A stretch of DNA of 64,000 nt from Agreia sp. VKM Ac-1783 (GTDB taxonomy: Bacteria > Actinomycetota > Actinomycetes > Actinomycetales > Microbacteriaceae): assembly GCF_900177765.1 (NCBI RefSeq), contig NZ_FXWI01000003.1, positions 744,001 through 808,000 of the forward strand, given 5' to 3'. How positions within the stretch are numbered: position 1 is the first letter of the stretch; each line of letters begins with the position of its first letter. This document shows positions 56,156-64,000 of this stretch, one piece after another. Under the pieces are notes generated by a model. The model worked only from the letters and a program-made list of their open reading frames with translations. It did no database searches and had not been told where the DNA came from. The position numbers were made by a program, and so were the translations under genes.

Positions 56156-56191
56156 CGCGGACTCCTCTGGAGGCCGGACGCGGACTCCTCT
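56156..56191. repeat. 13-bp direct repeat between lipoprotein gene and carD
   Basis: CGCGGACTCCTCT occurs at 56156-56168 and 56179-56191, 23 bases apart. It is upstream of both divergent genes and could be a regulator-binding pair or a duplication remnant. TAGCCT (56191-56196) overlaps the second copy and could be a -10. Confidence 0.7.
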
Positions 56192-56316
56192 AGCCTACCG
56201 AATCGCGGGCCGTGCAATCGGCGTCCCGTGCGGGCTGCAGGGGCGGCGGCGCCCTCAACGACCCGGGCGAAAAGGAGCGTCGTGGTATCCTGGTCGTTGT
56301 TGAAGGGATTCCATCG

Positions 56317-56799
56317 ATGATTTTCGAAGTCGGCGAGACTGTCGTCTACCCCCACCACGGTGCGGCTACGATTTCCGAGGTCAAGACCCGCATCATCAAG
56401 GGTGAAGAGAAGATCTACCTCAAGCTCCGCGTCGCGCAGGGCGATCTGACTATCGAGGTGCCCGCCGAGAACGTCGAGTTGGTCGGTGTACGAGACGTCA
56501 TCGGCAGAGAAGGCGTCGACCGCGTATTCGACGTGCTGCGTGCACCGTTCACCGAAGAGCCGACGAACTGGTCACGCCGTTACAAGGCCAACCTCGAGAA
56601 GCTCGCGTCAGGCGACGTCATCAAGGTCAGTGAGGTCGTGCGCGATCTGTGGCGCCGCGACCAAGACCGCGGGCTGTCGGCCGGAGAGAAGCGCATGCTG
56701 GCCAAGGCGCGTCAGATCCTCATCTCCGAACTCGCGCTCGCCGAGAAGACAGACGAAGAGAAGGCCTCACTGGTTCTCGACGAGGTTCTGGCCTCCTAG
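56317..56799 (+). CDS. carD: RNA polymerase-binding transcription factor CarD
   Basis: CarD, 160 residues. An N-terminal RNAP-interaction domain ([17 protein letters not shown], residues 3-19) precedes a DNA-binding helical domain with [25 protein letters not shown]. It stabilises open complexes and supports rRNA transcription, as known in mycobacteria. ATG 56317 has AAGGG upstream. The next gene, ispDF, starts three bases after its stop; carD-ispD-ispF-cysS is a conserved order. Confidence 0.96.
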   Translation: MIFEVGETVVYPHHGAATISEVKTRIIKGEEKIYLKLRVAQGDLTIEVPAENVELVGVRDVIGREGVDRVFDVLRAPFTEEPTNWSRRYKANLEKLASGDVIKVSEVVRDLWRRDQDRGLSAGEKRMLAKARQILISELALAEKTDEEKASLVLDEVLAS

Positions 56800-56802
56800 G
56801 TC

Positions 56803-58032
56803 GTGACTCCTCCTACGTTGGCGCCCCGCGTCGCGATCATCGTCGTGGCCGCCGGCAGCGGCACCCGCCTGGGCGAGCCGCTTCCGAAGGCGTTCGTCGA
56901 ACTCGACGGTCGCAGCATCCTCTCGAGATCCCTCGATCCCATCTTCGGTCTCGCCGATCCCGTGCAGATCGTGGTGGTGGCTCCGCTGAGCCACCTCGAT
57001 CACGCGCGCGACATCGTGACGCTGAGCGCGGGTTCGGCATCGGATGCCTGCAGCGTGGTCGTCGGAGGAGACTCGCGTCAGGCTTCTGTCGCCTCGGGCC
57101 TCGCAGCTCTCCTTCCCTCGATCGAGATCGTGCTCGTGCATGACGCGGCCCGTGCTCTCGCGCCCGGGGTACTCTTCGAGAGGCTCATCGCCGAGGTCGA
57201 CATCGCCGGACGCGGGGTGATCCCTGGACTGGCCGTGAGCGACACGATCAAGCGTGTCGACGCATCCTCGACCGTGCTCGAGACCGTCGACCGGTCGCAG
57301 CTGTCGGCCGTGCAGACCCCGCAGGCTTTTCCCCGATCCGAGCTCGTGGCGGCATACGAGGCGGCAGATCGCGAGTTCACCGACGACGCAGCGTTGATCC
57401 AGCACGCCGGCGGATCGGTCGCCATCGTCGATGGAGATCCTCTCGCGTTCAAGATCACGACCCCGTGGGACCTGCGCCGAGCCCACCAGCTGCTGGCCGA
57501 GCGGTCGCCCTCGACCTGGCCACCGGCATCCGCGCCTGCTGTTCGAACCGGTGTGGGCATCGACGCGCACGCCCTCGATGCTGCGCAGCCGCTCTGGCTC
57601 GCGGGCCTCTTCTGGCCCGGCGAGGCCGGCCTCGCGGGGCACAGTGACGGCGATGCGGTCGCTCACGCCCTATGCGATGCGCTGCTCTCCGCCGCGGGTC
57701 TCGGAGACATCGGGGGCATCTTCGGCGTCGACGATCCTCGACTCGAGGGCGCCCACGCAGATGTCTTCGTGCTCGAGACCGTGCGACTGCTCGCGGTCGC
57801 CGGGTTCGCGCCGTCGAACGTGTCGGTGCAATTGGTGGGTAACCGCCCGCGCTTCGCGCCGCGTAAGCGGGAGGCCGAGCAACACCTCTCGGCTCTGGTC
57901 GGCTGCGCTGTCTCTGTCTCGGCGACAACGACGGATTCGATGGGATTCACGGGCAGGGGAGAGGGCGTCGCCGCCATCGCCACCGCTCTCATCGTGGAAG
58001 CGACTCGCCCCGCCGCTGGTTCGGGCACGTAA
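56803..58032 (+). CDS. ispDF: Bifunctional IspD-IspF (MEP pathway) enzyme
   Basis: A 409-residue fusion. Residues 1-235 are IspD (2-C-methyl-D-erythritol 4-phosphate cytidylyltransferase) with AAGSGTRLG (16-24) and PLPKA. Residues ~247-409 are IspF (2,4-cyclodiphosphate synthase) with metal ligands Asp254, His256 and His288 in VGIDAHAL and AVAHAL. The two steps are not consecutive; IspE in between is not in the window. Fusions are known in some actinobacteria and proteobacteria. Start GTG 56803. Confidence 0.95.
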   Translation: MTPPTLAPRVAIIVVAAGSGTRLGEPLPKAFVELDGRSILSRSLDPIFGLADPVQIVVVAPLSHLDHARDIVTLSAGSASDACSVVVGGDSRQASVASGLAALLPSIEIVLVHDAARALAPGVLFERLIAEVDIAGRGVIPGLAVSDTIKRVDASSTVLETVDRSQLSAVQTPQAFPRSELVAAYEAADREFTDDAALIQHAGGSVAIVDGDPLAFKITTPWDLRRAHQLLAERSPSTWPPASAPAVRTGVGIDAHALDAAQPLWLAGLFWPGEAGLAGHSDGDAVAHALCDALLSAAGLGDIGGIFGVDDPRLEGAHADVFVLETVRLLAVAGFAPSNVSVQLVGNRPRFAPRKREAEQHLSALVGCAVSVSATTTDSMGFTGRGEGVAAIATALIVEATRPAAGSGT

Positions 58033-58062
58033 CACGACTGCTGCGCCGCCTAAACTAACTGG

Positions 58063-59481
58063 GTGGCGCTTCGACTGTATGACTCGAGAAGTCGGACCTT
58101 GTCCGACTTCGTCCCCCTCGTTCCTGACCAGGTGGGAATATACGTCTGTGGACCCACGGTGCAGTCGTCGCCGCACATCGGACATCTCCGCAGCGCACTG
58201 GTCTACGACCAGCTCCGCCGCTGGCTGGCCCACTCGGGACACCATGTCACTTTCGTTCGCAATGTCACCGATATAGACGACAAGGTGCTGGTCAACGCGG
58301 CCGGCAGTGACGAGCAGTGGTGGGCCCTGGCCTACCGCGTCGAACTCGAGTTCACCGCTGCCTACAACGCCATCGGAGTGCTCCCGCCCACGTATGAACC
58401 CCGCGCGACCGCCAGCATCCCCGAGATGCACGAGATCATCGGCAGGCTCATAGCGAAGGGCTATGCCTATCCGGCCGACGATGAATCGGGCGACGTGTAC
58501 TTCGACGCCCGGGCGTGGCCGCACTACGGCGAACTCACGCACCAGAGTCTCGACGACATGGCGCCGGCGGCCGATTCCGATCCTCGTGGCAAGAGAGATG
58601 TTCGCGACTTCGCTCTGTGGAAGGGACGCAAGCCCGAAGAGCCGGAGTCGGCATCATGGCAGAGCCCGTGGGGCGCCGGACGTCCCGGCTGGCACATCGA
58701 GTGCTCGGCCATGTCGACCAAGTACCTCGGCGCTCAGTTCGATATCCACGGTGGCGGCATCGATCTGCGGTTTCCCCATCACGAGAACGAACTGGCGCAG
58801 TCGACGGCCGCCGGCGACCCGTTCGCGAACTACTGGCTGCACAACGGACTCGTCTCGGTGTCCGGACAGAAGATGTCCAAGTCTCTCGGCAACTCGATCT
58901 TCGCCGCCGAGCTCATCGCGTCGGCGCGCCCGCTCGTGCTGCGCTACTACCTCGGTGCGGCCCACTACCGCTCGACTCTCGAGTTCCACGATGGAGCCCT
59001 CGCCGAGGCAGAGGCCGCGCTCGGTCGCATCGAGGGTTTCCTCGACCGTGCCGAGCGTCGTCTCGAAGACACGCGCTTCGCGTCCGACGCCGTGCAGATC
59101 ATGCCCGACGAGTTCGTCGCGGCCATGGACGACGACCTCGGTGTGCCTCAGGCCCTCGGAGTGCTGCACGACACCGTGCGTGCAGGCAACGCCGCCCTCG
59201 ACAACGAAGACCTGGTCGAGGCCGCACACGCGCTGGGGGCCGTCATCGCGATGACGAGCGTCCTCGGCATCAACCCCCTATCCAGCGAGTGGTCGACGAG
59301 TTCGAGCGGAGCGACCGACGTCGCGCTCGCTGCGCTCGTCGAACGACTGCTCGAAGACCGCCAGGCTGCACGGGAAGGCCGTGACTTCGTCACGGCCGAC
59401 CGAGTTCGTGACGAACTGAACGCAGCCGGCATCACTATTGAAGACGGTCCCTCGGGATCGCATTGGAGTCTCGATGGCTAA
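58063..59481 (+). CDS. cysS: Cysteinyl-tRNA synthetase
   Basis: CysS, 472 residues, class I. The HIGH motif is in [12 protein letters not shown] (HIGH at 38-41), zinc-binding Cys29 is in VCGPTV, KMSKS is at 270-274, and [11 protein letters not shown] is typical. It is not the related MshC ligase, which is shorter and binds GlcN-Ins. GTG 58063 starts 30 bases after ispDF. The stop overlaps the rlmB start by eight bases. Confidence 0.95.
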   Translation: MALRLYDSRSRTLSDFVPLVPDQVGIYVCGPTVQSSPHIGHLRSALVYDQLRRWLAHSGHHVTFVRNVTDIDDKVLVNAAGSDEQWWALAYRVELEFTAAYNAIGVLPPTYEPRATASIPEMHEIIGRLIAKGYAYPADDESGDVYFDARAWPHYGELTHQSLDDMAPAADSDPRGKRDVRDFALWKGRKPEEPESASWQSPWGAGRPGWHIECSAMSTKYLGAQFDIHGGGIDLRFPHHENELAQSTAAGDPFANYWLHNGLVSVSGQKMSKSLGNSIFAAELIASARPLVLRYYLGAAHYRSTLEFHDGALAEAEAALGRIEGFLDRAERRLEDTRFASDAVQIMPDEFVAAMDDDLGVPQALGVLHDTVRAGNAALDNEDLVEAAHALGAVIAMTSVLGINPLSSEWSTSSSGATDVALAALVERLLEDRQAAREGRDFVTADRVRDELNAAGITIEDGPSGSHWSLDG

Positions 59482-60505
59482 ATCAGGAGCGAACAAGCCC
59501 ACACGGGCCGGCGCAGTACGCAAAGCGAGCCGCGGAAAGGCCGTGGGCTCGGGCGGCCAGGGGCGCCAGGCGCTGGAAGGCAAGAAGCCGACGCCGAAAG
59601 CGGAGGACCGCCCGTACCACCCCGCCGGAAAGGCCAAGGCTGCCAAAGAGCGGTTCATCGCGGCCGGTGGCAAGGGTGGCCGCGGAGGCAGCAGCCGAGG
59701 CGCATCGCAAGACCCGAACCGCAAGCCGGCTCCTCGCCGGAGTGCGAAGAACGAAGAGTTCGAGGTCGTGACCGGCCGCAACTCGGTCGTCGAGGCGCTC
59801 CGCGCCAAGATTCCGGCGACGGCCCTCTATCTCGCGACTCGAATCGACATGGACGAGCGCGTCAAAGAGGCCTTGGCGCTGGCGACGAACCGCGGCATCC
59901 CGATTCTCGAGGTCATGCGCCCCGAGCTCGACAGGCTCACGAGCTTCGATTCCGTGCACCAGGGGCTCGCGCTCAAGGTTCCGGCGTACGAGTACGCTCA
60001 TCCGGTAGACCTGCTCGACGAGGTTATCTCACGCGGTGAGACGCCTCTCTTCGTCGCTCTCGACGGCATCACCGATCCCCGCAACCTCGGCGCGATCATC
60101 CGCTCGACCTCAGCGTTCGGCGGCCAGGGTGTCATCGTGCCCCAGCGGCGATCCGTGGGTGTCACGGCGTCGGCCTGGAAGACGTCTGCCGGAGCGGCCG
60201 CGCGCACTCCCGTCGCCATGGCCTCGAACCTCACGGCCACGCTCAAGGCGTTCAAGCAGAAGGGCGTCTTCGTGATCGGCCTCGACGGCGGGGGAGACGT
60301 CTCACTGCCCGGTCTCTCGTTCGCAGACGGACCGGTCGTCATCGTCGTGGGCAGCGAGGGCAAGGGATTGTCCCGTCTCGTCACCGAGACCTGCGACGCG
60401 GTCGTGTCGATCCCGATCACCGCGGCCACCGAATCGTTGAACGCCGGAATCGCGGCGAGCGTCACACTCTACGAGATCTCCCGGCTGCGCGCGGCCAAGA
60501 AGTAG
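59474..60505 (+). CDS. rlmB: 23S rRNA Gm2251 2'-O-methyltransferase (TrmH/SpoU family)
   Basis: A 343-residue SPOUT methyltransferase. A ~100-residue Lys/Arg/Gly-rich disordered start precedes the substrate-binding domain ([17 protein letters not shown]). SPOUT motifs are [26 protein letters not shown] and [17 protein letters not shown]. Assigned as RlmB by comparison with the actinobacterial gene next to cysS; other SpoU targets are possible. It overlaps cysS by eight bases. Confidence 0.9.
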   Translation: MAKSGANKPTRAGAVRKASRGKAVGSGGQGRQALEGKKPTPKAEDRPYHPAGKAKAAKERFIAAGGKGGRGGSSRGASQDPNRKPAPRRSAKNEEFEVVTGRNSVVEALRAKIPATALYLATRIDMDERVKEALALATNRGIPILEVMRPELDRLTSFDSVHQGLALKVPAYEYAHPVDLLDEVISRGETPLFVALDGITDPRNLGAIIRSTSAFGGQGVIVPQRRSVGVTASAWKTSAGAAARTPVAMASNLTATLKAFKQKGVFVIGLDGGGDVSLPGLSFADGPVVIVVGSEGKGLSRLVTETCDAVVSIPITAATESLNAGIAASVTLYEISRLRAAKK

Positions 60506-60511
60506 ACGGTT

Positions 60512-60562
60512 GCGCTGATCGAGTAGCCCGCTTGCCGCGGCCGCGCGGCTACTCGATCGGCG
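60512..60562. terminator. Hairpin between convergent rlmB and DUF4032 genes
   Basis: GATCGAGTAGCC (60517-60528) pairs perfectly with GGCTACTCGATC (60547-60558), and GCGC outside both arms extends the stem. No strong T-run follows. The GATCGAGTAGC core resembles a dispersed hairpin sequence I recall from many actinobacterial genomes. Confidence 0.65.
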
Positions 60563-60572
60563 CAGAACCGCA

Positions 60573-61880
60573 CTAGACCTTGAGGCGCCAGTCCTCGTCG
60601 TCTTCTGCCTGCACGGCGACCGAACCCGTCTGCACATCGATGGGCAGCGTGATCGTGCCCGTGGGCGGATCGATGACCGTGGCCTCGTCGCGCCGGTGGC
60701 GGAGCACGTCGTTGATGTAGGCGTTAAGAGCCTCTGCCAAAGGAATGTCTCGCCCCTGCTGCTCGCTCATGAACCAGCGGTGTTCGAGCAGCTGATGGAA
60801 CAGCTCGGCCGGCTCGAGTTTGCGCTTCAGATCGCGCGGAACGCTGCGCACGACGGGTTCGAATACCTTGGCGACCCAGTCGTGGGCCATCATCTCCTCG
60901 TCGTAGTCGTCTTTGCTGTAGCGGGCGCTGAAGTCGTCGAGGTCGTTGAGCAGGCGTCGGGCCTGATTCTCCTGGGCGTCGACACCGGTGAGCCGCAGCA
61001 GTCTGCGCTGGTGGTGGCCCGCATCCACGACCTTCGGCTGGATGCGCACGGTCGTGCCCTCGTCGTCGGTCTTGATGTCGAGTTCTTCGATGTCGAAACC
61101 GAGTTCGTTGAGCCGGTCTACGCGTTGGTTGATTCGCCAGCGCTCGCTCGATGAGAACGACTCCTTGCCTGTGAGCTCGGTCCACAGCGTTCGATAGGCG
61201 GCGAGGATGCCGTTGCTCACCTTGATCGGGTCGAGTTCGTCGTCGACGCGCCCGCCCGCCTCGAGGTCCATCAGTTCGCCGGCGATGTTGACGCGAGCGA
61301 TTTCCAGGTCGTTCTCGCGCTGGCCGTTCGAGAGTCCGCCCGAGAAGAGCTTGCCTGTCTCGGCGTCGACGAGGTAGGCGGCGAAGGCGCCGGCATCGCG
61401 GCGGAAGAGCGTGTTCGAGAGAGAGACGTCACCCCAGAAGAATCCGATGACGTGGAGGCGCACGAGCAGCAAGGCGAGGGCGTCGACGAGACGGGTCGCG
61501 GTGTCGGGTCGCAGCTGCTGCGAGAAGAGCGCGCGGTAGGGCAGAGAGAATTTGAGGTGTCGAGTGACCAGAACGCTCGGCAACGGCTCGCCATCGTCGT
61601 TCGTGCGATCGGTGATCACCGCGAGGGGATCGACGCAGGGGATCTCGAGGCTCTGCAGCAGGCGGAGCATCTTGTACTCGCCGCCCGCCATGTCATCCGT
61701 CGTCTCCTTGATCGCGATGACGTGACCGCTCAGGTGAGCAAAGCGCACCAGGTGACGGGACAGGCCCTTCGGGAGGGCGGCGATGTACTGGTCGTCCCAC
61801 TCGCCGAGGGGAACGTCCCACGGCAGGTCGAGCAGGGCGGGGTCGGTGATGGCCGACGTGATGGTGAGAGAACCCCTCAT
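60573..61880 (-). CDS. DUF4032 protein with protein-kinase-like motifs
   Basis: A 435-residue soluble protein of the DUF4032 type. Kinase-like elements can be seen: IAIKETTDD (Lys-like strand), FFWGDVSLSNTLF resembling the HGDxxxxN catalytic loop, and AYLVDAETGKL as a DxG metal site. A long helical C-terminal half follows. A lipopolysaccharide-kinase-like fold is probable; substrate and activity are unknown. ATG 61880 with AAGGAG upstream is preferred over an upstream extension. Confidence 0.8.
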   Translation of the reverse strand: MRGSLTITSAITDPALLDLPWDVPLGEWDDQYIAALPKGLSRHLVRFAHLSGHVIAIKETTDDMAGGEYKMLRLLQSLEIPCVDPLAVITDRTNDDGEPLPSVLVTRHLKFSLPYRALFSQQLRPDTATRLVDALALLLVRLHVIGFFWGDVSLSNTLFRRDAGAFAAYLVDAETGKLFSGGLSNGQRENDLEIARVNIAGELMDLEAGGRVDDELDPIKVSNGILAAYRTLWTELTGKESFSSSERWRINQRVDRLNELGFDIEELDIKTDDEGTTVRIQPKVVDAGHHQRRLLRLTGVDAQENQARRLLNDLDDFSARYSKDDYDEEMMAHDWVAKVFEPVVRSVPRDLKRKLEPAELFHQLLEHRWFMSEQQGRDIPLAEALNAYINDVLRHRRDEATVIDPPTGTITLPIDVQTGSVAVQAEDDEDWRLKV

Positions 61881-61955
61881 TGCTGCTCCTTGCTGGTGTG
61901 CGAGATCGAACGCGGTCTGAAGCGCGCGATGCGGATGGTGCCACGACAAACAGAT

Positions 61956-62011
61956 CGAGCTCGTCGCCTGCGCACCGTGCCGTTGGGCCGGTGCATCAAG
62001 CGACGAGCTCG
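61956..62011 (-). terminator. Large terminator-like hairpin after the sugar ATPase gene
   Basis: CGAGCTCGTCGC (61956-61967) pairs perfectly with GCGACGAGCTCG (62000-62011); the loop holds an inner GCACCG/CGGTGC stem. Reading on the minus strand it is followed by ATCTGTTTGT, giving a T-rich tail. Confidence 0.75.
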
Positions 62012-62045
62012 ACTGTGGTGTTCGTGAGAAGTAGTCGGTCGGAGA

Positions 62046-63149
62046 CTAGCTCGAGACGACTGCCTTGTTGCCGAGGCGTTCGCCCGACTCGGTGTCGAAC
62101 ACGTGCACGTGGTTCGGCGTGGCCGTCAGGTACACGGTGTCGCCGAGCGACGGGTGCGAACGGCCATCGACGCGGGTGACGATGTCGGTGCGCTTGCCGT
62201 CGATCTCGGAGTGGCCGTAGAGGTATCCGTCGGCGCCGAGCTCCTCGACGAGGTCGACCTCGACCGCGAGGCCCTGGCCCTGGGTGGTCGAGACGATGAT
62301 GTCTTCGGGGCGCACGCCCACGGTGACGCTCTTCGCGGTGGCCTGCGACAGCGTCTCGCGGTCGACGGGAACGACCGACGAACCGAACGCGATGCCACCG
62401 TCGACGATGTCGGCGTTGAACAGGTTCATGGCGGGGCTGCCGATGAAGCCGGCGACGAACACGTTGTTCGGCTTCTCGTACAGGTCGCGCGGGGTGCCGA
62501 CCTGCTGCAGGATGCCGTCCTTGAGAACCGCGATGCGGTCACCCATGGTGAGGGCCTCGGTCTGGTCGTGAGTGACGTAGACGGTGGTGACGCCCAGGCG
62601 GCGCTGGAGCGACGCGATCTGGGTACGCGTCTGAACGCGGAGCTTGGCGTCGAGGTTCGACAGCGGCTCGTCCATGAGGAACACCTGGGGCTGGCGCACG
62701 ATGGCGCGGCCCATGGCGACGCGCTGACGCTGGCCACCAGAGAGGGCCTTCGGCTTGCGGCTGAGGTACGGCTCGAGGTCGAGGAGCTTTGCCGCCTCGA
62801 GAACGCGAGTTGCGCGGTCTTCTTTGCCGACGCCCGCGATCTTGAGCGCGAAGCCCATGTTCTCGGCGACCGTCATGTGCGGGTAGAGAGCGTAGTTCTG
62901 GAAGACCATGGCGATGTCGCGGTCTTTCGGGGGAACGTCGGTGACGTCGCGGTCGCCGATGAGGATGCGACCTTCGTTGACCTCTTCGAGGCCAGCGAGC
63001 ATGCGCAGGGTGGTCGACTTGCCGCAGCCGGAGGGCCCGACCAGAACGAGGAACTCGCCGTCGGCGACCTCGAGGTCGATCTTGTCGACCGAGGCGCGGG
63101 TTGCACCGGGATAGATGCGGGTAGCTTTGTCAAAAGTGACAGATGCCAT
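62046..63149 (-). CDS. msiK: MsiK/UgpC-type ATP-binding protein of sugar ABC importers
   Basis: A 367-residue MalK-like ATPase. Walker [10 protein letters not shown], signature [14 protein letters not shown], Walker B FLMDEPLSNLD and the H-loop VTHDQTEAL are intact; the C-terminal regulatory TOBE/OB part begins about residue 240. No permease or binding protein is beside it, so it fits a shared MsiK-like ATPase serving several carbohydrate uptake systems. Which sugars is unknown. Confidence 0.88.
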   Translation of the reverse strand: MASVTFDKATRIYPGATRASVDKIDLEVADGEFLVLVGPSGCGKSTTLRMLAGLEEVNEGRILIGDRDVTDVPPKDRDIAMVFQNYALYPHMTVAENMGFALKIAGVGKEDRATRVLEAAKLLDLEPYLSRKPKALSGGQRQRVAMGRAIVRQPQVFLMDEPLSNLDAKLRVQTRTQIASLQRRLGVTTVYVTHDQTEALTMGDRIAVLKDGILQQVGTPRDLYEKPNNVFVAGFIGSPAMNLFNADIVDGGIAFGSSVVPVDRETLSQATAKSVTVGVRPEDIIVSTTQGQGLAVEVDLVEELGADGYLYGHSEIDGKRTDIVTRVDGRSHPSLGDTVYLTATPNHVHVFDTESGERLGNKAVVSS

Positions 63150-63381
63150 GGGTGTTAATCTCCTTCACCGGCAGGTACGTGCCGGACGATCCGTTGTGAT
63201 GGATTGAACTGAACCGACATCAGTGGCGGTCCACCGCTCATTATGTCACGGATCGCGGCCCCCGAATGAGGCACCCCTGCGCCCCTGTTTGGATATTTCC
63301 CAGTTAGGCCCTCTACGCTGGAGTTTCCGGCCGCTTTCGGCCCGATCGATTTTCTCTTCTCTCACCCGGAGTTCTACACGT

Positions 63382-64000
63382 ATGTCTTATGGCTCAGCCG
63401 GAGATGGTCGTCTCTCTAAGAACGAACGACGCGAAGCCGCACGCGAAAAGGCGAAGGTGCTTCGCGAGCAGCAGCGCAAGAAAGACATCCGCAACCGGAT
63501 CTTCCTCTTCGGAGGCCTCGGAGTCGTCGTCATCGCGATCGGCATCGCCGTCACGCTGATCATCGTCAGCGCTATCAAGCCTGCAGGTCCCGGCCCCATG
63601 AACATGGCCAGCGACGGCGTCACGGTGAGCAAGGGCTTCGTCGCTACGACGGCCCCGTCGCAGCCGGCCGATGCCGCCCCCGCTGTTCCGACGCCCGACT
63701 ACTCGAACGGCGTCGTCGATATTCAGGTCTACGTCGACTACCTCTGCCCGTTCTGCGGTCAGTTCGAGTCGACCAACGCCGAACAGATCGGCCAGTGGAT
63801 CGATTCGGGCGCTGCGACACTCACCACGCATCCGCTCGCCATCCTCGACCGTGGGTCGCTCGGCACGAAGTACTCGACGCGCTCGGCCAACGCTGCAGCC
63901 TGTGTCGCCAACTACTCGCCCGACAGCTTCTACGCGTACAGCGCGCTGCTCTTCAAGAACCAGCCTGCAGAGAATACAGAGGGCCTCGACAACGCTGCCC
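63382..64000 (+). CDS. Membrane-anchored DsbA-like thioredoxin-fold protein (partial, cut by window end)
   Basis: The first ~206 residues of a DsbA/thioredoxin_4-type protein; the gene runs beyond base 64000. A charged Lys/Arg-rich cytosolic start (1-38), one membrane helix (~40-62) and an extracytosolic domain with the redox motif Cys122-Pro-Phe-Cys125 (in YLCPFCGQF) are visible. It would oxidise thiols of exported proteins. It starts at ATG 63382 in a stretch divergent from the sugar ATPase gene. Confidence 0.85.
   Translation, partial: MSYGSAGDGRLSKNERREAAREKAKVLREQQRKKDIRNRIFLFGGLGVVVIAIGIAVTLIIVSAIKPAGPGPMNMASDGVTVSKGFVATTAPSQPADAAPAVPTPDYSNGVVDIQVYVDYLCPFCGQFESTNAEQIGQWIDSGAATLTTHPLAILDRGSLGTKYSTRSANAAACVANYSPDSFYAYSALLFKNQPAENTEGLDNAA

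Noticed and set aside
56199-56205. CCGAATC upstream of carD as a SigK promoter
   Set aside because: Only the -10-like part matches; there is no CCATCC/CCAATCC at the right distance.
1-64000. CRISPR array, insertion sequence or prophage
   Set aside because: No regularly spaced repeats, transposase, integrase or phage-structural motifs found on either strand.

Overview
The window is high-GC DNA (about two thirds G+C by eye) from an actinomycete, most likely of the family Microbacteriaceae. The lineage signals are mycothiol synthase MshD, SenX3/RegX3, SigK/RskA, CarD, a MarP-type protease, a sortase-type LAETG anchor, an MsiK-like sugar ATPase and a small protein of the DUF7882 type. Many starts are GTG or TTG, and many genes overlap by 4 bases (ATGA/GTGA). 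No phage, insertion sequence, CRISPR array or plasmid gene is visible; this is a dense chromosomal core region with a few accessory pieces. No gene-free stretch exceeds 300 bases. The longest is 22403-22693, upstream of glyA.

Layout. 1-2.5 kb: an MpaB/DUF2236 protein and a secreted, wall-anchored protein that probably carries an internal thioester (both minus). 2.7-9 kb: sucC-sucD, a small membrane protein, a perM-like membrane gene, purN and purH, in the order seen in Mycobacterium. 9-14 kb: a membrane-anchored dimethylargininase and a heterodimeric ABC exporter. 14-22 kb: a lipoprotein, an alkyltransferase-like protein, a GNAT enzyme, icd, nagA, purU, an MFS transporter and a large membrane-bound sigma factor fused to a zinc-finger anti-sigma domain. 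22-26 kb: glyA-folD, an acidic microprotein and an aldose-epimerase-like protein. 26-32.6 kb: small proteins, EI24, MarP, a DUF4241 protein, an SDR, tRNA-Lys and two unknown proteins. 32.7-36.8 kb: four translationally coupled glycosyltransferase genes. 36.9-38.3 kb: sigK-rskA behind a sequence resembling a SigK promoter.

38-56 kb is a phosphate block: pstSCAB behind a two-unit PHO box, a MutT1-type NUDIX/phosphatase, polyphosphate kinase, phoU, and senX3-regX3 with gpmA. Set within it are mshD, glnR, a nitrobindin-like protein, ygfZ, a FUSC-type membrane protein and a methyltransferase. The likely logic is that SenX3/RegX3, with PhoU as negative partner, controls Pst uptake through the PHO box, while Ppk and MutT1 handle polyphosphate and nucleotide di/triphosphates. 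56-64 kb: carD, a fused ispDF, cysS, rlmB, a DUF4032 kinase-like protein, an MsiK-like sugar ABC ATPase, and a membrane-anchored DsbA-like thiol oxidoreductase cut by the window end.

Functions are assigned from motifs and remembered family features only; no database search was possible.
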